Assembly (NCBI GenBank): GCA_009809945.1
Contig: WTPW01002475.1
Coordinates: 5,228-69,227, forward strand
Source of the DNA: Gigaspora margarita
Lineage: Eukaryota; Glomeromycota; Glomeromycetes; Diversisporales; Gigasporaceae
Reading direction: 5' to 3'
DNA length: 64,000 bases
Of the stretch, positions 11,078 to 23,438 are shown in pieces. The translations under genes and the position numbers were made by a program. The first letter of the stretch is position 1, and every line of letters begins with the position of its first letter. The notes beneath the pieces were generated by a model. The model saw only the letters and a program-made list of their open reading frames with translations. It was not told the origin of the DNA and ran no database searches.

Positions 11078-12969
11078 AAGGTGGATATGGGCAGTTTTGT
11101 ACGTTTTGGCTGTCCATAGCCTTTTTTGGCTTGTTCATGTTCAAAATTGTCCAAATGTCCAAGATTGTCCAAAGCTTGTCCAGGCTTTAATAGTTAATAA
11201 ATCTATCTAAAAAATATATAACTATATATTTTTTTTAGATGCTGAACACATTTCAGTTAAAATTAAAATAGGTTATTTTAATAAAATTTTAAGTAATTTT
11301 ACTTTATTTAATTGTCCAAAATTGTCCAAAATTGTCCAAATCATTGTCCAAAGCTGTCCCATGACAACACTGGATATGGGTATTATGGCGCAGTTAAGTA
11401 TTTTGGCTAATAATAGATAATATATTGATCAGAATTAAATAATTTTGGTACCATTGGATTCATCACATCAATGCGAATCAAATGGTACCAAATCATTCAA
11501 TTCTAATCACTATATCATAAGATATCGTTAATTAAAAAATACAAGGTAAAATAATAAATTATAATGCAGGTACCAATTATGGCGCACATACTATTTTTCA
11601 TGATCTATTGAGATCTATTGATCAGAATCGAATAATTTTGATACTATTCGATTCGTCTCATTGAGACGAATCAAATGGTACTACAATCATGTGATTTTGG
11701 CTAATATTTCTCAATATATCATAATTTAACCAAAATAAGCTGCGCAAAGCAAATTTTTAAAATTAACATAAAATAATGAATAACTCTTGGTAGGACAGTC
11801 CATTTTCAATAATTTTACCACCAAAATGTCTGCCTTGAAGAGGCGATTCCAACAAGCCCAAGCTCACTAAAATCCAATCACGGGATCATGAGATCGCTAA
11901 GGTTTTTGTATTGTTTTTGATGAAAATTTAAGGCGAGACCAACTGGATTCAGTGTTTTACATTACCCCCTCCCCTCTAGAGGGGGGAGGAGAGGGTGGTT
12001 CACATAGTAAAATTTTAAAAAAATTTTTTTTCTGAATTGTTCTGTGACTGTAAAAATTTTCTAAAATATCCTGAAGCCCTATATATATTTATCTAAATTT
12101 TTTTTACTATGAGGGAGAGGGGGGACTCTGAGGAGGGGAGTAATGTAAAACACCAAATCCAGTTGGTCTCGCCTAATTAGCATATCGGCAGATTTACGGA
12201 ATTGAAATTGGGCCCTAAAATGGTCCCCAAAATACGATTGTTTACAAAAATTGATTGGTCAGATGATGGTCAGATAATCAACAAATAACTGATCAATATA
12301 AATAAACCCATTAGATAAGCGCCAACCCATTAGATCTTAGAGATAAGGTGGTTTGATTTGCAAAATTATATGAAAATCGGGGTTTTGAAAAAAGGTCCAA
12401 TTCCGTAAATCCGCCGATATGGTTAAACTTATATATTTTCATCAAAACAACTATAAAACCTTGATCCCGTGATCCCGTGATTGGATTTTAGCGAGTTTGG
12501 GCTTGTTGGAATCACCTCTTCAAGGCGGACATTTTGGTGGTAAAAGTATCAAAAACGGACTGTTCTACCAAAAGTTATTCATTATTTTATGTTAATTTTA
12601 AAATTTGTTTTGTGTAGCTTATTTTGGTTAAATTATAATATCTTAAGAAGTATCAAACAGAATCACATAATTTTGGTACCATTCGATTCATCTCGATGAG
12701 ACGAGTCGAATGGTGCCAAAATTACACGATTCTGATCGATGGTTCACAAGATATTGCTTTACACTGCAATACTTTTATTGCCATAATACCTATATTTACT
12801 TTAAATATTACTTTAATGGTAATATCTCGTGATCCATCGGTCAGAATTCTACGATTTTGGTACCAATCAATTTGTCTCACTGAGACGAATCGATGGTACC
12901 AAAATCGTAGAATTCTGATCAGTAGATCATAATATATCGGTAGTGCGCCATAATACCCATATCCACCTT
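11078..12969. repeat. 1.9-kb palindrome with GTCTC/GAGAC hairpins
   Basis: The arms start AAGGTGGATATGGG and end CCCATATCCACCTT, and the mirror continues inward to a centre near 12060. Paired blocks include GAGACCAACTGGATT (about 11935) with AATCCAGTTGGTCTC (about 12157), and a CCAATCACGGGATC block with its reverse. Smaller hairpins of the type TTCGTCTCATTGAGACGAA (11651) sit inside each arm. A hAT MITE has inserted 14 bp into the left arm. No coding. Confidence 0.8.
11092..11372. mobile_element. hAT-type MITE with TTGTCCAAA motif cloud
   Basis: This 281-bp insertion is flanked by a perfect 8-bp duplication GATATGGG (11084-11091 and 11373-11380). The termini are CAGTTTTGT and, inward from the right, CAGTGTTGT. 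The body carries many TTGTCCAAA or TGTCCA copies, largely in one orientation. Removing it restores the terminal arm of the surrounding palindrome, which confirms the insertion boundaries. Confidence 0.85.
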
Positions 12970-13559
12970 AAAAAAAAAAATAAAATATAAAAAAAAAATA
13001 AAATATAAATAAAAAATTAAAATATAAAAAAAAATAAAAGGAGTGCATAAATAGAAAAGGAACTCGTGCTTGTTATCAGCCTGACACTGCCGCGCATCCA
13101 ATAAATCAATTAATCAATCACTTATATATCGTATAACTGATAAGTAATCAGGTTTTAAATTATCTAGATATTAAAATTTTTCTTCTTCTTGACATGTAAT
13201 GCGAATGACAATAATAAAAGATATTATTATAGTGATCGTCATGCACTTTAACCGAGGCAAAAACCTGTTAAAGAGATGTAACAACTCTCATACAATAGAT
13301 AAATATAGCACTATGTGATGATGTTTAAGGCGTTAATGTACTGTCTAATTAGTTATGAGATTTTGCGGACGTACGTTGTGAGGAGCGAAAACGAACCCTC
13401 AGTGTAAATATCAACTATACACTAGTAAGACCAACTAAAACCAACTCTACCACTCTATCTAAACCATAATAACGGTAAGGCTTCGATTGACTTGGTTCGA
13501 GTAACTAGGGTCGAATAGAGCTCTACATTATGTCACGAGGCTCTAATATGAGTTCACGG

Positions 13560-14200
13560 GGTTAGAATCGATCGTTAAGGTTCTTAACGATGTCACGTTA
13601 TCGTTTCAGAAATCAATCACGGGGTATAAAGGTGATTTAGCACAGGCAAACCAGAGACCCGTAAAAATTTTTTGTGTTATACAAAATCTTTATTTGCGTT
13701 ATTGCAAAAATTTGTATTAATTTGTAATAAGATATTAACTTTATATTAATTTGCGATTTGTTTCGGAAAACATCAAAAATTGGCTCGAAATTTTGTTCTA
13801 ACCTTGCTCATCTTTTATGTTCATTCATTTTCTCTTTCGGAAACTTAATTCAGCACACTATTTGACATTATTAGCCAATCAAATTTATAGAATACACGTG
13901 AATTTTACCCTTAGAAATTTGGTTTAATTTGCATAATCAATCTAAATTTGCATTAATTTGTATTAATTTATATACAAATTTTTACGGGTCTCTGAGGCAA
14001 ACCCGGCGGACGATCTACGGACAGTTCTTAGGGACAGTTCAATTAGGATTAGGGTTAGGGTTAAGGTAGGTGGATTTAGTTAATGTTAGTCAGCATGCAC
14101 TGTCCGTAAGAACTGTCCGTAGACTTTGCGGCAACCCGGCTTTGGTTTCTGATACGATAACGTGACATCGTTAAGAATCTTAACGATCGATTCTAATCTC
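13560..14200. repeat. inverted-repeat element hosting a hAT MITE
   Basis: The arm at 13560-13620 (TTAGAATCGATCGTTAAG, ACGATGTCACGTTATCG) is mirrored at 14137-14200. A second pair, ACGGACAGTTCTTA / TAAGAACTGTCCGT, lies inside it. Telomere-like TTAGGGTTAGGGTTA occurs at 14047-14062. The element is interrupted by the MITE at 13652-13994. Confidence 0.55.
13652..13994. mobile_element. hAT-type MITE with 8-bp duplication AGGCAAAC
   Basis: The 343-bp element has 19-bp perfect inverted termini, CAGAGACCCGTAAAAATTT. A perfect 8-bp duplication AGGCAAAC lies at 13644-13651 and 13995-14002. The interior repeats AATTTGTATTAA / TTTGCATTAATTTG. No coding frame. Confidence 0.88.
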
Positions 14201-14681
14201 GTGACCTTAATTCGGGCCAAATTTCTCGTGACCTTAATTCGGGATAAAATTTGAATTAACGCCCCTGCACGATCTACCAATCAAATTCGAATGACCACTA
14301 GGTCATTTCACCTTTGAAATGACCCAATGACTAGTCATTTGTCATTTGAGTCATTTGGGTCATTTCAGGTCATTTAACATCACTGTCAGTTTATATTCCC
14401 GTGACTATCAACGATCTTCACCCGATATAGGTGATATCAGTGATGTAAATTGGATCCGCGCAGTAGGCGCGTATATCGGGGCTCTCCATATATATAACGC
14501 GCATATAAAAATTTTTTTTTGTGCGTTTTTTTTTGCATTTGCGCCATTAAAAAGTTTTTGAATTTATTGGGTGATATCACCTAGGGTGAAAATTAGTTAT
14601 AATCATAAAATTTAAACAAATTTTAATTCCAGGATCTTAATACCAGGGTCTTATAAATTATTTCGATGAATTTTTTTTGTA

Positions 14682-14863
14682 ATGGATCCGGGTATTGTTG
14701 AAGCGTTGTTATACAAGGCGGTATTAGAAAAAGTGTGGTACGGTACGAACTATAAGAATCGCTGAGAAAAAGAGATGTTATCAGATAATCTGGGCGGCAA
14801 AATTTCCGATCAAAAAATTTATGAAAAATGGAAGGATATAGAAGTCAATCATATAAATCTTTA
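14682..14863 (+). pseudogene. short unknown reading frame, stop-interrupted (copy a)
   Basis: A 60-codon frame beginning MDPGIVEALLYKAVLEKV is broken by TGA at 14763-14765 and ends with TAG at 14861-14863. Its duplicate at 23439 is open across that position. It lies about 750 bp upstream of Kelch pseudogene 2 in a block shared with pseudogene 5. No family is recognised; the EALLYKAVLEKV stretch would form an amphipathic helix. Confidence 0.35.
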
Positions 14864-15350
14864 GTGAAAAGTAATGTTTCTTAAAATTTGCTAATATATT
14901 CACTATTTTTCATTAATCTTACGTTTTTCTTTTTTCTATTGTGGAGCAATCATTCTTGTTTTTTTTTTCTTGCTCTTTCTCTTGTTCTTGAACTTGAGAT
15001 TATTGCACAAAACGCTTTCAAATTCGTGAAACATTTGATTGACTTTTTTAAAGCTATTTTTCACTCAATAGAAGCAAATTTGGCAAATCAACGGTTCACA
15101 CGATTTTAAAAGCAGTTTTTTATTATGTTATTGACTTTTTTATCGTTCAAAATAGCTTGTGAATATTAGGTAATAATACGACAGAAGAAATTTGGCAAAT
15201 CAACGTGTCATGATTTTAAAGCGGTGATCTATTGTGTTAGAATTGATAAAATGTGTTAAAATCGATGTTATATTGTGTTAATTATTGCGTTAAATATGGA
15301 AGCTATCAACTTACGATGTGACATATCCAGGGGATTAATTTACACCGTCT
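14864..15350. other. duplicated upstream block of Kelch pseudogene 2
   Basis: No gene is seen. The stretch matches about 23580-24100 upstream of pseudogene 5, including the TTGCTCTTTCTCTTGTTCTT tract. Confidence 0.55.
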
Positions 15351-15356
15351 ATAAAC

Positions 15357-15487
15357 CAGGGATGGTAAATGACCTTCAAATGACCTCAAATGACCTCAAA
15401 TGACCCCAATTTTATTATGAATTTTAATCTGAAATGACCTAGGTCATTTGAAAAAAAGGCAAATGACCTTCAAATTTACCATCTCTG
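15357..15487. mobile_element. 131-bp hAT MITE with AAATGACC motif cloud
   Basis: Perfect 8-bp duplication CTATAAAC at 15349-15356 and 15488-15495. The termini CAGGGATGGTAAAT and, inward from the right, CAGAGATGGTAAAT enclose repeated CAAATGACC / GGTCATTTG. The paralogous site near 24100 (TTTATAAACAGTT) is empty. It is a short derivative related to the ends of the 9380-14390 element. Confidence 0.9.
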
Positions 15488-15610
15488 CTATAAACAGTTC
15501 TACAATTTGGTAGAATTAAAAAACGATTGTGAAAATAATTTCTTTACATCACTTGTTCCGAGTGATTGCTTTAAAGTTCAACGAGAATAGCAAGTTATAA
15601 GTTAATCGAT

Positions 15611-16166
15611 ATGAATAATTTTCAAATCTTTGCATTTATTTCATTTTAATCTTCATTTATTTCATTTTAATCTTCATGTTTTTATTTGTAAGCTGTCAAA
15701 ACATTCCTGACGCCCGGTTCGAACATTCAAGTGCTTTAATCAATGCTAAGATTTAGTTTTTGGTGGAGAAACAGATACTACGAACATTTCCAATGAAGTA
15801 TTCTATATTGATTTAGCAAGCACATTTGATATATTCACGCCACCATTTAAAAAAGTTTCGATTGGTATGCCGGTTGGTGATAATTTAGGTACATATGTTA
15901 GTTCACCAGATAATTCAATGATTTTTTTAATTGTAGGAAGAATGACCTCAAAATCTACTGCAGTATATAAATTTGATCCTACAAGTTTACAATTGACAAT
16001 ACCAATTATTTGTGGATTTAATAATTCTTTCATTAACCGTAATGAGATGCATGCAGTTATTGATAATATAGGGAAATCATATATTTTAGGTGGAACTGAT
16101 TATAATAAAGGTCCTTTGCCAGAGGTGGCAATATTTATAATAATATTAATATTAATAACAGGTTAA
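15611..16166 (+). pseudogene. Kelch pseudogene (copy 2)
   Basis: The copy starts at the same ATG as Kelch genes 1 and 4. It has lost one A in the TTTTCAAAATC stretch, and a 21-bp segment (ATTTATTTCATTTTAATCTTC) is duplicated in tandem in the signal-peptide region. It then reads TAG plus a deletion where intact copies read IYFFGG. From 15867 an open stretch is homologous to residues about 80-155 of gene 1 (MPVGDNLGTYVSSPDN). It ends in a shared aberrant tail, GGTDYNKGPLPEVA followed by isoleucine-rich residues and a stop. The remaining blades, transmembrane helix and tail are missing. Confidence 0.85.
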
Positions 16167-17728
16167 CTATTGTATAATGATAATTTAATAGTAATATTAA
16201 CCATAAATTCAACAAAGTTAATTTTAAAGTTTGTATTTCATGAATTAGATAAAGCCTAAATGAATCAATATTTACGAACGCAGTTAATAGTATGACAAAT
16301 AATATTATTCAATTATCGACAATAGTTGCTATGGTTGTAGCTATTGATATTTAATATACTGTATATCAATATAAGTATATTAATATCATTAATTTGCGCA
16401 ATGATATGATAACATAGTCTATTTTTGTTAACCATAACAAAATTTTTGGAGCCACTATACGTTACCTGTTACAGTTAGTGTTATACGTTTTTTGACGTTC
16501 TAAGCTTTTTTTGAAAATCCATATCCATGTTCAAGCATATCAAGTTCTCTAAACCTTATAATAAATGGATCTGCTTTGAACACTTTTACTTAGAAAATTA
16601 ACTGTTGCCATTTAAAAATTTATTTTTTATAGCACGATAATGCAGATCAATTATAAAATGGGTCTTTGCCTTGAAAATTACCTTAAGACATTTCCCAATC
16701 GAGCTAATTCGGACAAAAACGGACCAAAATACCGGCTCATATTCACATGTAATTCATCTTCTTGACTTTATTAATTCAATAGTTATTAAATAAACTATCA
16801 ATCAATAAAGTATAAGACGAATTACATTGAATATGAACCGGTATTTTGCGTCGTAAGGTGATTTACAAGCAGCTCGGAAGGTTTGATTCTGATTGATTAA
16901 TTTTTGTAGATCATTTTGACGTTATAAAATCCGATTGGCTAATAGAAAACAAGCTAGAAAAATAAGATTTAAAATTAAGTTACATCTAAATAATTAACTT
17001 TAATTTATAATGATAATTCTTAACATTTGAATCCAAATTTATGTTCAAATACATGTCTGGTTAAATTTAACAAAAAAATCAATGTTTTTAAACTTAGCAA
17101 TTCATTATATATCTGATATATGTCAGCATATATATTTTTACTATGATTTTTATGTAACATGTCTAAATCTCACGCCACCCTATGTGTCACCTGTGTGGTG
17201 CATGCGGAAAAAATCTTGTGAGTTACTTAGATATAATCATATGCAAGGTAATAACAGCACAAATATGATGTAGAAATACGGAGTAAATTACAAAATTAAT
17301 GTTGTGGCTAGTGGAGAGACTTTAAGAACTTCGTTTGCCAATTTAGCTACTGGGTCACAATCATTAGGGTTCGGATACTTGAAATAAATGTTATATTCTG
17401 CGTGTAAAAACTAAACTGAACTAAACTAAGCTTTCCATTCTCGATATCTAAAGCAATCCTTTTTATATTTCCCATCTATAATTACCCGGTTACCAAGAGT
17501 GAGGTAAGAAATACGACGATTTACAAGAAATGTGGTAATGGGAATCCATAATGCAGGAATGTAGTAATTGTTACCCGGATATGTGTAATAATTCGATAAT
17601 AATAATGTAGTAATGATCTACTAATCATAAGAAAAAATAGAAATATAGAAATGAAGTCTAAAATTAACATTTGATGATTTTTCGAACAACAACGGACATC
17701 TGCAGGAGGTTAATTTACACCGCCTATA
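16167..17728. other. inter-copy spacer, duplicated
   Basis: No gene is seen. The part 16600-17300 is paralogous to 870-1500, 19580-20060 and the start of the region after 25150 (shared CACCCTATGT..CACCTGTGTGG and ATACGGAGTAAATTAC blocks). It is the common upstream flank of Kelch copies. Confidence 0.55.
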
Positions 17729-18491
17729 AACAAATCGGCAAGTAGATTTTTTATAAAATCTACATTGATCTACAACTTTACATAAATATTATATAGAATA
17801 CTATATAAAAATTATATATATTAATTTTATATATTATTTAATATAGAATTTATGTAAAATTTATTTAAACTTATATAAAAATAATTTTATAAAAAAAAAC
17901 CTTATGTAAATGTTATATATTTATGAATTTTATGTATAATAATTAAGTAACTTTTATATGCTGTAAAATCTAAATAGATTTTTTACATATATTATTAAAT
18001 TTTTATGTATTATAAATATATAACTTTTATATATCGTAAAATTTAGATAAAAATTTTATATAAATGTTATATATTAATAAAGTTTACATATATAATTATG
18101 TAATCTTTATATATTATAAAATTTAAATAAATTTATACATAAATTTTTTAAAAAAGGTCAATATCTCAAAATTTTACTAGGGTAACCCTGTTGTAGTTTT
18201 AATTAAAAATGCTCCTCTCGTAATTTTACCCCTAACGCCAACTCTAATTCTAACCTAACTTCAATTCTAACCTTTATTTTTATTCTAACATTTTACTTAT
18301 TGGCTATTTATCACATTTTTATATTTTAAATTTTCGTTACATAACTGTTAAATAAATATTATTTAAAATTATATTTATGTATAAATTTATTTATGCAAGT
18401 CTTCATTTGGTTTATAGATCAAAGTATAATTTTTAAATATAATTTATGTAAAATTTCTACATAGCTTTATGTAAAAACAACTTCCTAATGC
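17729..18491. mobile_element. AT-rich insertion upstream of Kelch copy 3
   Basis: Copies 1 and 4 read CTATAAACAGTTCC without a break here. In copy 3 the same site is opened by about 760 bp of extremely AT-rich sequence (repeated TATATAAAATTTA) that also holds a CCCTAACGCC/TTCTAACC-rich tract at 18225-18285. Terminal inverted repeats are weak and no clear duplication is seen. Its nature is unknown, but the empty paralogous sites prove it is an insertion. Confidence 0.6.
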
Positions 18492-18616
18492 AGTTCCACA
18501 TTGTTGTGGAAATAAAAAACGGTTGTTGAAATGATTCCAATACATCACTTGTTCTAAGTGATTAAAGTTCAATGAGAATAGCAAGGCTTAATAATTTATA
18601 CTGTAAGTTAATCAAT

Positions 18617-19143
18617 ATGAATAATTTTCAAAATCTTTGTATTTATTTCATTTTAATCATTTGTTAGTTGTCAAGACATTACTGAAGCCCGATTCGAACA
18701 ATCAAGTGCTTTAATCAATGCCAAGCTGTATTTTTTGGTGGAGCAACAGTTACTACGAATTCTTCTAATGAAGTATTCTAAATTAATTTATCAAGCACAT
18801 TTGATATATTCATGCCGCCATTTAAAAAGTTTCGATTGGTATGCCGGTTGTTGATAATTTAGGTACATGTGTTAGTTCACCAGATAATTCAAACTATTTT
18901 TTTAATTGGAGGAAGAATGACTTCAACATCTATAGCAGTATATAAATTTGAACCTAAAGTTTACAATTGACAATACCAATTATTTGTGGATTTAATAATT
19001 CTTTCATTAAACGTAATGAGATGCATGCAGTTATTGATAGTAAAGGAAAATCTTATATTTTAGGTGGAACTGATTATAATAAAGATCCTCTTCCAGAGAT
19101 GGCAATATATATCATAATAATCATAATATTAATAACATGTTAA
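18617..19143 (+). pseudogene. Kelch pseudogene (copy 3)
   Basis: The ATG is conserved. A deletion in the signal peptide fuses TCATTTG directly to TTAGTTGTCAAGAC. Several one-base losses follow, and TAA interrupts the frame in the EVFYIDL region (TATTCTAAATT). The copy has the same aberrant end as copies 2 and 5 (GGTDYNKDPLPEMA then a stop). No exons 2-4 are present. Confidence 0.85.
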
Positions 19144-20211
19144 CTATTGTATAATGATGATTTAATAACAATGTTAATCATTAATTCAACAATGTTAATT
19201 TTAAATTTGGCATTTCATGAAAAAAAGGCTAAATGAATCAATATTTATGAATGTAATTAATAGTATGACAAATCATATTATTTTATTATCGACAAAAGTT
19301 GTTATGGTTGTAGCTATTGATATTTAATATACTGTATGTATCGATATAAGTATAATATTATGAAACAATATCATTAATTTGCGCTATGATATGATAGCAT
19401 AGTCTATTTTTGTTAATCGTAATAAAATTTTTGGAGGCACTGTACGTTACGTACGTCCAGATAGTGTTATACGTTTTTTGACGGTCAAATGTTTTTTGAA
19501 ATATATATCCATGTTCAAGCATATCAAATTCTGAATATCTAGATATTATAATAAGTAGAATTTCTTTGAATACTTTTGCTTGGAAAATTAATTGTTAACA
19601 TATAAAAATTTATTTTTTATCACACAATAATGCTGATAATTATAAACTATCACAGTGGAATGTTTCACTTGATTGGCTAATTTGTGTAGATCATTTTGTG
19701 ATGTTACAAAATCTGATTGGCTAATAGAAACAAGTTCGAAGCAGAAAATTTTAAAATTTTTAAGCCAAATAATACATCTAAAATAATAACTTTTAATTTA
19801 TAATGATAATTCTTAACATATGAATCCAAATATTATTTTAAATATATGTCTGGTAAAATGTAATAAAAAAGTAATATTTTAAACTTATCAATATGCCAGC
19901 ATATATATTTTTACTAAAATTATTGTGTAACATTTCTAAATTTCATGCCACCCTATGTATCACTTGTGTGGCGCATATGGAAAAAATCTTGTGGGTTACT
20001 TAGATACTAGTAATAACAACACAGATATAATACACAAATAAGGATTAAATTACAAAATTTCGTGCAAGAGATTAATTTACACCGACTATAAACAGTTCCG
20101 CAATGTTGTGGAAATAAAAACGGTTGTGGAAATAATTAATCTACATCACTTGTTCTAAGTGATTAAAGTCCAACAAAATAGCAAGGCTTAAGAATTTATA
20201 AGTTAATCGAT
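19144..20211. other. upstream flank of Kelch gene 4
   Basis: No gene is seen. It is paralogous to the flanks of the other copies. The last 120 bp contain the conserved GTGATTAAAGTCCAAC..AGCAAGGCTTAAGAATTTATAA leader also found before gene 1, and the palindrome at 20096-20113. Confidence 0.5.
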
Positions 20212-21875
20212 ATGAATAATTTTCAAAATCTTTGCATTTATTTCATTTTAATCTTTACGTGCTCATTTGTAATCTGTCAAGATATTCCTGATGGCCGATT
20301 TGAACATTCAAGTGCTCTTATTAATGACAAACTTTATTTTTTTGGTGGAGCGACAGATGTTACTAACTCTTCTAATGAAGTATTCTATATTGATCTATCA
20401 AGTACTTTTGATATATCTACACCGCCATTTAAAAAAGCTTCGACTGGAATGCCGGTTGGTGATAATTTAGGTACATGTGTTAGTACACCAGATAATTCAA
20501 CAATTTTTTTAATTGGAGGAAGAATGACTTCAACATCTACAGCAATATATAAATTTGATCCTATAAGTTTACAATGGAAAATACCAATTATTAATGGATT
20601 TAATAATTCTTTCATTCATCGTAATGAGATTAATGCAGTTATTGATAGTAAAGGAAAAGCTTATATTTTTTGTGGAACTGATACTAATACAGGACACTCT
20701 ACCGGCAGTGGCAATTGGTTTTATGAAATGAGTATATTCGATACTACTTTAATGACTTGGTCAACATTGCCTTTACCCACAGACGTTTTACCTCGCGTAG
20801 ATTATACTGCAACATTGTTACCAACGGGCCTTATTATTTATATTGGTGGTTTTACTAAATTGACACCATCGTCAGCACATACTTTTCCCAGTTTCAATGA
20901 CGTATGAACGATGCTATTATTTAGTATGCGTTGATTATTTATTTATTTCATAAATAATAATCATATTGTGTAAATTTAGATCCTTATATTTGACACAAAA
21001 TCTTTGAGCTGGTCTAATAAGGCAAATATGCATAAATTTAATTTCATGGTGTAATGTATGTGAATTGTAATAATAATAATAGGTAATAATTACTTATGTT
21101 ATTTTTATTTTACTTAGACTGCTAGTGGTACCACTGTTCAACAACGTGCTGGACATACTGCAGTTTTAAGTAAGTAGGAAAAATCAAATATATTTGACGT
21201 AAAATTAAAGATAGTAAATTAATGCCTTTTTAATTACTGTAGCTAAAGATGGAAATATTATTATTTTTGGTGGTGCCAAAAATAATGTACAAGTCTATCC
21301 TGATCTTGCAGTTTTAAATACAAATACTTGGATATGGTCTGTTCCAAGTAATTCCACGGTAAATACCCCACCATCACTCTCTCGCCCTTCTGCTAATTTA
21401 TATAAGATTTATATGATCATTGCGTTCGGTAAATATTGTGTTAAATGGCAGATCTTTTAATATAAATTATCTATTTGAATTTATTTAATACATATATTTT
21501 TATTTTTCAGGTCGAAAAACCAGTCCAGCAGTCGTAAGACCATCGGTATATAGTAATAATATTTATATCTTTAATACAGAAACTTATACATGGGTTTCAT
21601 CGTTTAATGAAGTAAGCCAAGGGGCTCCAACGAATCAAAATGGAATTTCAACTAATCCGGGAAATTTACCAACGGATAATGGAAATAGTTCAACATATAA
21701 AATAATTTTATATGTTGTGATAAGCATTGGTTGTATAGCGTTTTTATCTGGTCTTGTCGTGTTTTATAAAAAATATTACAAAAACAGAAAATGGGTTGAA
21801 AAAAATTTAATGTCTGAAGGTTTACATAATAGTGATTTACATGATAAAGAAAGGCACAGTAACATAGTCATATAA
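20212..21875 (+). CDS. Kelch-repeat type I membrane protein (copy 4, intact)
   Basis: The exons 20212-20901, 21118-21169, 21243-21428 and 21511-21875 join in the same phases as gene 1 and give 430 residues without a stop. The signal peptide, Kelch blades, single transmembrane helix (IILYVVISIGCIAFLSG...) and tail are all kept. Differences from gene 1 are mostly conservative: the NTGHSTGSGN loop is one residue shorter, and the tail reads RKWVEKNLMSEGL. The conserved frame and splice sites, set against three decayed sister copies, argue that both intact genes are functional. It is a recent duplicate together with its 3' flank. Confidence 0.88.
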
Positions 21876-23380
21876 ATTTTCACATTTAACTCTCTGAAAA
21901 AGTTATAGACCAAAATTAAATTAATGTCTATACGACAACTTAATCTAATTAGTAAGCAGGTCGGGGCTTCAATATCTTGTAAAATTCTGCAATTACTATC
22001 TTAAAGAATAATTTAATGAACTTTTATTGAGTACAAATAAATATAATATTATGAATAAGCTAGTATTTAAGTATTATAGTGGCTATTATATAGGATAATT
22101 TAATGTAGGGTGTATGATCTACGTGGTAAATTAGATTTTTATATAGTCAATAAAAAAATACTTCTAATGAATCTTTTTAATATCTTGATTAATTTGTATT
22201 AATTTATATAATACAAATGTCGTGGGGCGCCGCTGGCGCCCGTTTATACAATTTAATTCATGGAAGTAAGTTTAAAACTTATTATGGTTAAGGTATAATA
22301 TTAGATTGCATAGTAGTTCGAATAGTTTTTTTAAACGAAAGATATTACGGATAAAATAGGTTATTACATAGGATTTTATTATTCAAAAAAGGTAATATTC
22401 GCTCTTATTTATAAAGTTTGTGATGGTTTTTTTTCATTTGAGTTATTACTTCATACTTCACAAGTTTTTTTTAATAAGAATGTGGTTTTGATTATTTTTG
22501 GTTGTTGTGTTTATACTTTAGCAAAGTTTTTGTTATTAGTTATGTTTTTTTGTGATATTATTTAAATTATTTTATTAAATCGTGTTTATTAATTGATCGC
22601 TTTTATTTATGTTTTATATTTATGCAGTTTAAGAATTTAATTGTTTATTACTGTAGCGTTATTAATTATAAGTGTGTGTGCATATTGGTGTTTTGAAACG
22701 TGGTTTTATCATTAGTATTATATGATGGTAATTTCTCATCTCATTGTTCTTCTATCAGTGTATATGTTTCGGGTATATGTTTTTTATTCATTTTTTATTT
22801 TATTTTTTTTTTAATTTGCATTTTATTTTTTAACATGTTTGATTTTGATTTGGTATTTATAATTTATTTTTGATCAGGTATTTTTTTTTTTAGGATTGTG
22901 AGGACGGGTTAACATGAATTGTGATTGTTATTGTTAGATTATTAATTAAGATGTTAATCTTATGTAGTTATTGTAGTTATAGTTGATTACATGCTTATTC
23001 AGTAAATGTTTTTTGATTTTAATTTGGTTATAGCCCTAAGCATTGACGATAGTCACGCTGGGGTTATTATCGTAAGGATAACTTGATTCGTGGTTTTTAT
23101 GAAATTGAGGCTTATATGAAAAGGTACTGTAATAGCATATGAAAAGGTACTGTAATAGCATATGAATGTATGCAATGGAGATTATAGATATATGTGATAG
23201 AGATTAGAGGTACGTATGTATGTGGTAGAAATTATAGACGCCCTTTAACTGGGTAAAATTACCGGGTACACGAATTTAAACTGACTAATAAAATTGCAAA
23301 AACGATTATATATCGGTCATATTTAAAACAAAAAATAAAAAATAAAAAATGGTATTAAAGCTCGGTTATTAAACAAATTT
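21876..23380. other. T-rich spacer after Kelch gene 4
   Basis: No gene is seen. The first 260 bp are the duplicated Kelch 3' flank; the rest is unique and T-rich. A 23-bp direct tandem duplication (GAAAAGGTACTGTAATAGCA) lies at 23118-23163. Confidence 0.45.
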
Positions 23381-23438
23381 TAAATCCAGGATCTTAATAC
23401 CAGGTCTTATAATATTATTTCGAGAATTTTTTTTTGTA

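Larger units (their letters stand above)
9380..14390. mobile_element. 5-kb candidate hAT element carrying nested insertions
   Basis: The target duplication TCAGTTTA occurs at 9372-9379 and immediately after 14390. The inverted termini are CAGTATTGTTAAATGACC and, inward from the right, CAGTGATGTTAAATGACC. Both ends are packed with AAATGACC / GGTCATTT copies (9390-9720 and 14290-14385), which suggests subterminal transposase-binding repeats. No transposase frame is visible. The interior holds a coding-like exon (9890-10042), a TIR element (10697-11016), a 1.9-kb palindrome (11078-12969) and two further hAT MITEs. A second AAATGACC-rich terminus-like block starts near 9595, so the left end may be composite. 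Confidence 0.6.

Noticed and set aside
14041..14066. Telomere (TTAGGG tract)
   Set aside because: Only two to three repeats, embedded between inverted repeats and far from a contig end.
15803..16033. Minus-strand frames over the Kelch copies (also 20385-20615)
   Set aside because: They are antisense shadows of the first Kelch exon and recur only because the exon is duplicated.
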